NCBI RefSeq assembly: GCF_000379525.1
Contig: NZ_KB902364.1
Coordinates: 58,615-122,614 of the forward strand
Length of the DNA stretch: 64,000 nt
From: Lamprocystis purpurea DSM 4197
GTDB taxonomy: Bacteria > Pseudomonadota > Gammaproteobacteria > Chromatiales > Chromatiaceae
Reading direction: 5' to 3'
Shown piece after piece: positions 55,301 through 62,105 of this stretch; within the stretch, counting starts at the first letter, position 1, and each line of letters begins with the position of its first letter. Position numbers and translations under genes: made by a program. The notes below the pieces were generated by a model. That model ran no database searches. It was not told where the DNA came from and worked only from the letters and a program-made list of their open reading frames with translations.

Positions 55301-55557
55301 AACGACTCGCGGAGATCTACAAGACCGGCGGCACCTCCACCATCGATTACCTGGAAATCAGCAGCCTCAAGCTTCCCGGCGGGGGGCGGATCGCCCTGCA
55401 ACTGCATCAACTCAAGCCCGAAGATGTGAAGGCCCTCGAGGAGCTGCTGGACCCGGCGTTGGCCCTGACCACCCAGGACACAGAGACCGAGGTCCAGATC
55501 GTTATCGAAGAGCCGCGGCCAGGCTGCAAGCTCGTCACCGAACTGATGGCCCCCTGA
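52312..55557 (+). CDS. DUF499-type AAA+ ATPase of an Hma-like defence system
   Basis: A 1081-residue ATPase: MESAFGGGKTHTLIAATHLA contains the Walker A variant FGGGKT (about residue 88), and KVLIMLDELAAYAAR the Walker B (about 195-209). This layout is that of the DUF499 family, whose genes travel with DUF1156 methylases and SNF2/PLD helicases in anti-phage islands. The C-terminal part (about 870-1081) includes winged-helix-like segments. A ribosome-binding site (GGAGAGGG) precedes the ATG. It is the first gene of the island after the palindrome at 52185. The exact enzymatic role in defence is unknown. Confidence 0.85.
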   Translation: MSILEFCQPRADLLAGTLNPEIFTANLMQVIDHYRGDPDVVQNIYTDPLAFFGEGTYPTEGMRQVLRNCFGRLGGKDATYPAIQRMESAFGGGKTHTLIAATHLAFQGTAIADAAQGAIDAALLPAPGEVTVVGIAGDRVAIHETHGPRLIPYTLWGEIAFQIGGEALYQSIGPAASSFGSPGDAYFDSVFKGRKVLIMLDELAAYAARIEAARPGGRSSVATFLMSLFQYAKAHTGLAVILTLASQRDAFARQTAMILDLVSKARGQDVSKEEALGIARAADGEVRSVVQRDATAVVPVRGQEISRVLARRLFVHIDQEGAATTADAYMDMYRRTALLLPEQARQETYRERLTAHYPFHPTLIDYLTDKLATVESFQGTRGVLRVLALTVANLWRRQVPAPMIHTCHLDLRDPRLSDELVSRTESAELMPIINADIGGPDSGDLKAQHSNAALADRANPHPEDFPLHEYAWKTVFLHSLAGFGDGLDSNVFGIAKQDALFATAFPGMTPPQVETALDALRSQAYYLHYSDTEGRYYASTGVSINIVLAAIRRALRGTKGVDQLIHETSRKVVKPGTLNFDVIAEVELPERIPDKGTKPTLALIALDSPPVDPAQFITQAGANKPRVHQNLVFLLVPDTVEVDGEYRPGDDMLDNAATRALDLRERLSGIGIDVLARRTLKSNPAGYGLSEAVLSDETFNRDTKEREQALLTVVTQAYRNLWYPGQGDTVTRREISTAGGEGGRSVIESIREVLLGEGKLVTAELAATSATAGAAVKLFFAANKDYQTLEDLRSAFACRRDWPVLEDKGVFETLIRAGIGHGAWCLFRMGSAEKPADFYARETGQLPLPIDLAEPGWCLVTPQGAKQRNWTAADKPDAAQVRKWVQEAIQQARYCSVTDVAAAVAQTHGDISVQDTGKAIDELVKANYLYVHAPDKDPSLDSTVLRGANEWVLETVSPDYKVVTKTEAATRGWVTKKVETLSLSGDPARKKVLPLLKRLAEIYKTGGTSTIDYLEISSLKLPGGGRIALQLHQLKPEDVKALEELLDPALALTTQDTETEVQIVIEEPRPGCKLVTELMAP

Positions 55558-55639
55558 TGGGCATCGCTCCCGCTCTGCCCATCCTACCCAAGCACCCGTG
55601 GCAATCGTGTAGGATGGGCTGAGCGAGAGCGAAGCCCAT
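55557..55639. repeat. REP-like palindrome with 31-base arms at the DUF499 stop codon
   Basis: Arm 1 (55557-55587) starts at the A of the TGA stop and matches the complement of arm 2 (55609-55639) with three mismatches. Key core: GGGCATCGCTCCCGCTC. An identical single arm occurs at 60499-60529, again at a stop codon. Confidence 0.8.
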
Positions 55640-55659
55640 CTTCGACCAAACCGCACTCT

Positions 55660-56283
55660 ATGGCCGCCAGAAAACCACCCTTCGATTTCGCCAAACACCT
55701 CGCGGAGCGGCTTGGCCCGCTCGGCGCCAAGGCGCCCTTCCTCCTGCGCATCACCGAGTGGCAGGGTGCCCCGGTTCCCGTACTGGTGGTCAAGGAGCGC
55801 CAGTACCGCGACCATGACGAGGCCGCACCGGGGCCGGACGGCCAGCGCTGCCGCGCCCGCCCCGTCCTGATCGAGCGCGGCAATCTCGCGGGCGATCCCC
55901 TGCACCGCTGCCTGCCGCTGCTGCGGCGCATCGTCGAAGGTGTCGCCGATCCGGTCGGCGTGCCCTTGGAACTGTCTCGCTACCTCACCAATGAGGGCCT
56001 GCGCTCCCGCGGCAACCTGCCCCTGGACGAAGAGGCCGGCGCCAAGCTCGCCCTGATCTTCCGTCTGCAAGACCGCATCAAAGACTTGGATCGGGTGGAA
56101 CTGATCGCCCATCGCGTCCGCCAGTTCACCCGCGAAGAGGCCGCCTATTGGCTATCGCGGACCCTCAGCTTCGGGCCGATCGCCAACCGCTGGGCGCTCT
56201 CCGGGTTGCGGATCATGCTGGGCGGGCATGCCGACGACAAGGGTGTTCAAGAGATGCTGGAGCGACTGCGGTTGGCGGCATGA
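55660..56283 (+). CDS. Small conserved protein of the DUF499/DUF1156 defence module
   Basis: A 207-residue protein. The C-terminal half (LDEEAGAKLALIFRLQDRIKDL and VRQFTREEAAYWLSRTLSFG split as LALIFRLQDRIKDL and FTREEAAYWLSRTLSFG) is the segment I recall as conserved between DUF499 and DUF1156 genes (DUF7680-like); the N-terminal half (PFDFAKHLAERLGPLG) is variable. No catalytic motif is visible. The ATG has no clear ribosome-binding site because a palindromic repeat sits immediately upstream. It is probably a structural partner. Confidence 0.65.
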   Translation: MAARKPPFDFAKHLAERLGPLGAKAPFLLRITEWQGAPVPVLVVKERQYRDHDEAAPGPDGQRCRARPVLIERGNLAGDPLHRCLPLLRRIVEGVADPVGVPLELSRYLTNEGLRSRGNLPLDEEAGAKLALIFRLQDRIKDLDRVELIAHRVRQFTREEAAYWLSRTLSFGPIANRWALSGLRIMLGGHADDKGVQEMLERLRLAA

Positions 56284-56334
56284 ACGACGATCCTGCAAAG
56301 CCGACGGATTGACGGAACCGCGTACCGTTCTTTC

Positions 56335-56742
56335 CTAAGGGGGCGCGATGCCCATCAGCACGTTTTCACTCCAGCCAGGCAGCACACGAGCTAGGCGATT
56401 GTCATTAGTCCATAGCGCAGTACATCCATGACTGTGCGCCAAGGCGACATGCAACGCATCCGGCGTCTTGAGACCAGCTACGCGCCATTGCAGGGCGGCA
56501 TCGACCACCCGATCATCGATTAGGATGATCTCGTGCGCATGCAGAAACGATTCATAGCGGGCCACCAACGCACGGTCACGGTCGCGTAGCGGTCTGGCGA
56601 GAACCTCAAGCCGGGTCAATGCCGATACGCTGAACAGCGCATCGACCTGCCCGGCAATGCGGGAGTGCAAGGGCAAAAAGAAGTCGGGATGCCGTTCGAC
56701 CAGGTAGATGACGATGCAGGAATCCAGGTAGATTTTGTCCAT
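56335..56742 (-). CDS. PIN-domain toxin (VapC-type)
   Basis: A 135-residue PIN-domain protein. MDKIYLDSCIVIYLVERHP carries the first conserved Asp (D7), LTRLEVLARPLRDRD the Glu, and KTPDALHVALAHSHGCTALW the DxxH/ND region with TNDNRLA at the end. VapC toxins cleave tRNA or rRNA. The start is taken from the frame's MDKIYLD, four bases after the antitoxin stop. The pair faces opposite to the surrounding defence genes. Confidence 0.85.
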   Translation of the reverse strand: MDKIYLDSCIVIYLVERHPDFFLPLHSRIAGQVDALFSVSALTRLEVLARPLRDRDRALVARYESFLHAHEIILIDDRVVDAALQWRVAGLKTPDALHVALAHSHGCTALWTNDNRLARVLPGWSENVLMGIAPP

Positions 56743-56746
56743 CACA

Positions 56747-56998
56747 TCAATCGCCCCAAGCGTTGCGGTTGGCGGCAATCTCGCGCTCCATAGTGGCCGG
56801 GTCGCCAGGGGGCGCCGCGGCAAAGTCGGGGCCATCCAGGATACGCAACAAAGCGACCCCTGCGCCGTGCTGCGGCAAGGTTGCATCGACCGGCGTGAGA
56901 ATGGTCACGACGGCGCGCATGGTTCGTGGCAGCCTGAGAGGCTCAAGCAAGGTAACCCTGCCATCCGGGCTGATTTCGGCTTCGATTGCCTGCAACAT
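56747..56998 (-). CDS. VapB-type antitoxin
   Basis: An 83-residue protein: N-terminal MLQAIEAEISPDGRVTLLEP resembles the AbrB/MazE-like beta region of many antitoxins, and the C-terminus GDPATMEREIAANRNAWGD is the short acidic/amphipathic tail expected to wrap the PIN toxin. Gene order (antitoxin first, four-base gap) is that of VapBC operons. The DNA-binding part probably autoregulates the pair. Confidence 0.75.
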   Translation of the reverse strand: MLQAIEAEISPDGRVTLLEPLRLPRTMRAVVTILTPVDATLPQHGAGVALLRILDGPDFAAAPPGDPATMEREIAANRNAWGD

Positions 56999-57277
56999 AA
57001 TAGCCTCCGTCGTTGAGCGCGGCGGGCGCCGGGTATCAGGGTGTCGGCGGTCGACATTGGGCCTGGGCGTTTCTGGCCTATATCAGTCGATCGATCGGCC
57101 GCGTAAACCGCCTCTGTCTGTCCACGCAGACTCGGCGGATCTGACAGGCCGTTAGGGCCTCGCGGCGACCAGGTCCGGTCATCTTGCGGGTAACCCGCAC
57201 CAGGCTCAGTGTCTTCTACATGGAGCCGCAGCCTATGGGATACTGAGGCCGTTCGGCAAGGGCTTCGAGGACATCCG

Positions 57278-60200
57278 ATGGACGACACCACAGACACCCG
57301 CCTGATCGAGGCCGGATTTCCCTGCCACCAGGTCGGGGCGGAGACGCAGCGGGAGCGCGGCTCCAGTAACGTCATGCCGCCCGTTTACTACCTGCACGTC
57401 TGGTGGGCGCGCCGGCCGCTGATCCCGAGCCGCGCCGCCATCCTCGCCTCCCTGCTGCCCGCATCTACCGATCCCGCGACCTTCGTTCGCCGCCTTGGTA
57501 TCGAGTGCGTTCAGGCACTGGTCCATGGCGAGCCTTGGACCCTGACCGGCAAACTGCTGGAGCGCATCGAGTTGAGGGCCGGGCGCGAGGTGCTGCCGAT
57601 CGATGATTTCGCTCTGGGGGCCTTGGCGGACGAACAGGCGCGCCGTCTGGCGAACCTTAAGATCATCGAGCAACTGCACGCCCAGCAGCCCGACCTGCGA
57701 TCCGATCCCGTCATGATGCGATGGGGCGCGGAGTGCCAACCGTTGGCCGAGCTTCTGCCACTGATCGACGATGTACTGCCCATTCAAAGGAGCGCAGCGG
57801 ACCCCGCCTGGGCGAATGAACGAATCGCATTCGAGAACGCGCACAAAATTCGCACCCCGGAGGACAAGTACCAATATCCCCGAGCCTACTCGCACCCGCC
57901 TGAATACGCGGCGACTGGTCTCACCGTCCTTGATCCCACGTCGGGCGGTGGATCGATCCCGTTCGAGGCGCTCCGCCTTGGGCATCGGGTTATTGCCAAC
58001 GAGCTGAATCCGGTTGCGACCGCGATCCTCTATGCCACACTCGATTATCCCGCGCGTTACGGCCAGACCCTCTCCGACGGCATCGAGCGCTGGGGGCAAG
58101 CGATGCTCGCGGATATGCGTGGGCAGATCGCCGACCTGTTTCCCCCATCGCCGATCGCGGAACCGCATCTGTCGCGATTGAAAAGCCTCTTCGCCCGTAT
58201 TCCAGCGGAAGGCGAACCGTTCTTGACCGAGGTCCTGGACGGATTTCTTTACACCCGCCAAGTCACCTGCCCGCACTGCGGCGGCGACGCGCCCTTACTC
58301 AATGCCTTCTGGCTATCCAAGGAATCAGGTGATCCCTGCGGCGTACGAGTCGTTCCGGAAGACGGCAAGGTCCGCTTCGAGACCTATCAGGTCAAGCACG
58401 GACGCGGCCCCAACGGCGAGGACCCGAACGCGGCAACCGTCAATCGCGGCACCGGCCAATGCGTTCATTGCCAACAGGCCATCGACGGCGAGGAGATCAA
58501 GCGTCAGGCGTGCGCGTCGGCCAAGCACCCAGCGCCGATGCCGGACCATCCGGACGGCTGGCAGGACCGGCTCTATGCCGTGGTCGCGGTGCGCGTGGAG
58601 CCGAAGCTCGACAGCAAAGGTCACCCCTTGCGCTACACCTCGGGCGCCCGCAAGGGCGAGATCAAGACCACCAAGGTCCGCTATTTCCGTCCGCCGAACC
58701 CGCTTGACCTGGCCGCCCTGACCGAGGCCCAGCGTCGCTTACAGGGCAACTGGGACGCCTGGGACGGCCCGGGTCTGATCCCGACAGAGAATATTGACCG
58801 CTGCTCCAACTACGACCGTGGGCACCGGATGTACGGCGAGGAACGCTGGTGCGACCTGTTCACCCCGCGTCAGTTGCTTGGACACCTGACCCTGACCGAG
58901 ACCCTGAACCGGCTCAAACCCGAGATCCTGGCGGAGTTGGGGCCGGATCACGGCAAGGCGGTGATGACCTACCTGCAATTCGCCATCGACAAGGGGCTCG
59001 ATTACAACAGCCGACATACGCGCTGGGAATATACGCGGGGCGTCATTAAAGGCACTTTTGGTCGCCATAATTACGCGATCCAATGGACCTTCGGTGAGAT
59101 GATTTTTTCCGGTGTCAGCTCCGGCGCGGCTTGGGGCCTGGAGCAAGCCGCCAAGGCATACAGAGAACTGGCGGAACTGATGGCCCCGGTCTCTCAAGGC
59201 ACCGGTGGGGCACCGCCCGTCACGATCATCAACGGTACGGCAGCCTATATGCCGCAGGTACAGGATGCCTCCGTCGACCTGGTCTGCATGGACCCGCCCT
59301 ACTATGACAACGTGCTCTATGCCGAGTTGTCTGATTTCTTCTATGTCTGGCACCGCCGCACCCTGCGCGACATCCATCCCGGTGTCTTTAATCGGCGGCT
59401 GACTGACAAGAAGGCAGAGGCGGTCGCCAATTCAGCCCGCGACGGCGGAGCCAAGGGGGCCAAGGTCGAATACGAGCGACTGATGGGCGAGATCTTCCGC
59501 GAGTGTCGCCGCACCCTCAAGGACGAGGGCCTCTTCACCCTGATGTTCAACCACAAGTCCCAAGACGCTTGGGAAACCCTCACCCGCTCACTGATCGATG
59601 CCGGCTGGGTCATCACCGCCTGCTTCCCGGTGGAGTCCGAGGGCGAGAACTCCATGCACCAGAAGGACCTGGCCGCCGCCGCCAGTTCCATCTTCCTCTC
59701 CTGCCGCAAGCGCCAGGCTCAAGACACCGAGACCGCCATCTGGGAGAGCGCCTTCGGCCAAGTCGGCATCCGACACCAGATCGAGGTCGCCGTCCGCCAG
59801 GGTCTCACCGACTTCGCGCCGCTGCGCCTGAACCCGGTGGACGAGATGGTCGCGAGCTACGGCAAAGCGCTCCAGGTCCTCTCCGCCCACTGGCCGGTGC
59901 AGGACGGGGATGACCTGGTCAGCCCCGTCAAAGCCATGAACGAGGCGAGCCGCGTGGTCTCCCAGGGCCGGGTCAGTCAGATCACCAAGGGCAAAGTGCG
60001 GGTGGAGGATTTGGACAGCGAGACCGCCATGGCCCTGACCATCTTCGGCATCTGGGAGTTGGCCGAGATCGCCTATGGCGACATCCTGAACCTCTCGCGC
60101 TCCTTAGGCATCGCCTTGGACGGCAAACCCGGGGGCTACCGGGTCCAGGATCGGGAGATCGGCATCAACCAGGCCGTCGCTACCCGTGGCCGCGACAAAG

Positions 60201-60499
60201 GCGCGGAAGGCTACCAGGCGCCCCTGGTCCGCACCGGCTCCAAGCTCCGCCTGGCCCTGCCGGAGGAGCGCCACGCCGTCCGCCTGACCACCCCCCAGAC
60301 CGACTGGGATCGCCTCCAGGGCCTGATCGCCGCCTACCGTGAGGGCGATATCCCGGTCGCTCGCGCCTATCTTCAGGAGCACGCTGCAGAAAGTGCCGAG
60401 CGCATCCTCGACCTTCTGGAAGTTTGGGCCGCCGAGGCGCGCAACCCGGACCTCAAGCGCCAGGCGCGTAACGCGCTCTTTGGGCTTCGGCGGGGTTGA
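57278..60499 (+). CDS. DUF1156-type adenine-specific DNA methyltransferase of the defence island
   Basis: A 1073-residue methylase. LDPTSGGGSIPFEALRLGHR (about 217-236) is the SAM motif, two CxxC pairs (CPHCGG and CVHCQQ) may form a zinc site in the inserted region, and DLVCMDPPYYDNVLYAELSD holds the catalytic DPPY (about 671-674). DUF1156 methylases accompany DUF499 ATPases and SNF2 helicases. It probably modifies host DNA, although self-protection versus signalling is not known here. The ATG at MDDTTDTR is chosen over one 23 codons upstream. The C-terminal 300 residues are of unknown fold. Confidence 0.87.
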   Translation: MDDTTDTRLIEAGFPCHQVGAETQRERGSSNVMPPVYYLHVWWARRPLIPSRAAILASLLPASTDPATFVRRLGIECVQALVHGEPWTLTGKLLERIELRAGREVLPIDDFALGALADEQARRLANLKIIEQLHAQQPDLRSDPVMMRWGAECQPLAELLPLIDDVLPIQRSAADPAWANERIAFENAHKIRTPEDKYQYPRAYSHPPEYAATGLTVLDPTSGGGSIPFEALRLGHRVIANELNPVATAILYATLDYPARYGQTLSDGIERWGQAMLADMRGQIADLFPPSPIAEPHLSRLKSLFARIPAEGEPFLTEVLDGFLYTRQVTCPHCGGDAPLLNAFWLSKESGDPCGVRVVPEDGKVRFETYQVKHGRGPNGEDPNAATVNRGTGQCVHCQQAIDGEEIKRQACASAKHPAPMPDHPDGWQDRLYAVVAVRVEPKLDSKGHPLRYTSGARKGEIKTTKVRYFRPPNPLDLAALTEAQRRLQGNWDAWDGPGLIPTENIDRCSNYDRGHRMYGEERWCDLFTPRQLLGHLTLTETLNRLKPEILAELGPDHGKAVMTYLQFAIDKGLDYNSRHTRWEYTRGVIKGTFGRHNYAIQWTFGEMIFSGVSSGAAWGLEQAAKAYRELAELMAPVSQGTGGAPPVTIINGTAAYMPQVQDASVDLVCMDPPYYDNVLYAELSDFFYVWHRRTLRDIHPGVFNRRLTDKKAEAVANSARDGGAKGAKVEYERLMGEIFRECRRTLKDEGLFTLMFNHKSQDAWETLTRSLIDAGWVITACFPVESEGENSMHQKDLAAAASSIFLSCRKRQAQDTETAIWESAFGQVGIRHQIEVAVRQGLTDFAPLRLNPVDEMVASYGKALQVLSAHWPVQDGDDLVSPVKAMNEASRVVSQGRVSQITKGKVRVEDLDSETAMALTIFGIWELAEIAYGDILNLSRSLGIALDGKPGGYRVQDREIGINQAVATRGRDKGAEGYQAPLVRTGSKLRLALPEERHAVRLTTPQTDWDRLQGLIAAYREGDIPVARAYLQEHAAESAERILDLLEVWAAEARNPDLKRQARNALFGLRRG

Positions 60500-60529
60500 T
60501 GGGCATCGCTCCCGCTCTGCCCATCCTAC
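60499..60529 (+). repeat. Single 31-base arm of the REP-like repeat at the methylase stop codon
   Basis: Identical to the first arm at 55557-55587 and placed in the same way, starting at the A of the TGA stop. The second arm is missing. Nothing else recognisable was seen in the 228 bases to the next gene, except a short CGGTTGG/CCAACCG hairpin. Confidence 0.8.
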
Positions 60530-60727
60530 AGAATGACGATACGACCCAGCGGTTGGAATCATGCCAACCGTTGTTTAGAGAGGCGCCGTGCCGCGCGCGC
60601 CTAACCCGACCTATTGGGATCGCGCGAATTTCGCGCAGCGGTGGAATCCTTGTCCAATTTCGAAGCGGCGTCGGAAAATTGAAGGCGATTAATCCGGGCG
60701 TATCGCCCTTCCGGTGAGGTTCGAGTC

Positions 60728-62089
60728 ATGCACATCCGCCAGATTCATATAAAGAACATCAAGTCTATTCGCGAGCTGACCTGGGACATACCGGCGGACA
60801 AGGCCAAAGGCTGGCATGTGGTGCTTGGCGATAATGGGGCAGGCAAGTCGACCCTGTTGAAGTCGATCGCCGTTGCCTTGCTCGGGCCGCGTGAGTCCTA
60901 CGGGTTACGACAGCCTTGGGATGCCTGGTTGCGTGATGGCTGCGACGTAGGCGAGATCGAGCTACAAATCGCCTGGAATCCAGATTTCGACGGCTTTGCT
61001 GGGAAGGGAACAATACCGGCCGCGGATACCCTTCTGCCTTTGGGCTTGAAGCTGGCGCGAGCGGACGACGACACGAAGACCCCTTCATTTGAGCCGCTGA
61101 AAAGCAAACCTGACCCAAACAGACACGTTTGGGGCAGCGAACGAGGCTGGTTCGCGGCTTCATACGGCCCGTTTCGGCGTTTAACCGGGGGCGTGGGGCG
61201 GGCGTTGATCATAAATCCGGCCACCGCGTGATCTGCGCGGTCGTCGGTCCGCACAGCGGACCCTACAGATCACGGTGTTACCGTAGGGTCCGCTGTGCGG
61301 ACCGTCCGCGGCCGGCCGGAACGATGATCAAGGCCCGTGGGGCGCGTGGAGCAATCCACATCCGGGACCCTGCTTCGACTCAATCGACACTTGTCGCTGT
61401 ATGGCGAAGGCATCGCACTGACGGAGGGGTTGGAGTGGCTGGTCGGGTTACGCGCTGAGGGGCTTTTTCAGGACGATGCTCACGTTCTGCTGGATCCGTT
61501 AAAACGATTCATCAACCAGGATGGCTTCTTGCCGTCGGGAGTACAACTAAAAGACATTACGCCGAAGCAGGTGGTTTTTTCGGATGCATCGGGGGTGTCG
61601 ATTCCCGTGCAGGAGCTTAGCGATGGGTACCGCTCGATCCTGAGCATGACCTTTGAACTGATTCGACAACTCTCATTCGCGTTTGGACCGGGGCAGATCT
61701 TTGATTGGTATGACCCTGAAAAAGTATGGGCCGGCGGCGTCGTGCTCATCGACGAAGTCGACGCCCATCTGCATCCCACCTGGCAGAAGCGCATCGGATT
61801 CTGGCTCTGCGAACACTTCCCCAATATCCAGTTCATCGTCTCCACCCACAGCCCCCTGATCTGCCAGGCGGCGGAGCACGGTTCGATCCTGCTGCTGCCC
61901 CGCTCCGGGACCAATGAGGAGGCCCGATTGCTGGATGGTAATGAATTCAAGCGTGTGGTCTACGGTAACGTGCTGGACGCCTACGGCACCGACGCCTTCG
62001 GCGCGGAGGCGGCGAATACCCGGTCGCCGACAGCGCAGGGAATGCGTGCCGAGTTATTTGCTCAGGCGCCCGAGGCCCTGGCTTTCTGA
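60728..62089 (+). pseudogene. AAA ATPase (RecF/SMC-like), interrupted by a MITE
   Basis: The N-terminal part (60728-61231) has VLGDNGAGKSTLLKSIA (Walker A) and ends in VWGSERGWFAASYGPFRRLT. The C-terminal part (from 61337) continues in the same frame with VPVQELSDGYRSILSMTF (ABC signature-like), GGVVLIDEVDAHLHPTWQ (Walker B) and STHSPLICQAAE. A 135-bp insertion plus a 9-bp duplication separates them and brings a TGA at 61229-61231. Removing 144 bases restores a 405-residue frame. A GTG at 61337 could start a 250-residue fragment, which would lack Walker A. Similar ATPases occur near DUF1156/PLD-helicase islands. Interpreted as inactive unless read through. Confidence 0.87.
61201..61335. mobile_element. 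135-bp MITE with 9-bp target duplication
   Basis: The ends GGCGTTGATCATAAATCCGG and (complement) GGCCTTGATCATCGTTCCGG are imperfect terminal inverted repeats. CGTGGGGCG occurs at both sides (61192-61200 and 61336-61344), a 9-bp target duplication. The middle has a long palindrome around GGTCCGCACAGCGGACCCTA. There is no coding capacity, so transposition would depend on a transposase elsewhere. Confidence 0.85.
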
Positions 62090-62105
62090 GTCGGATCATC
62101 TCAGC

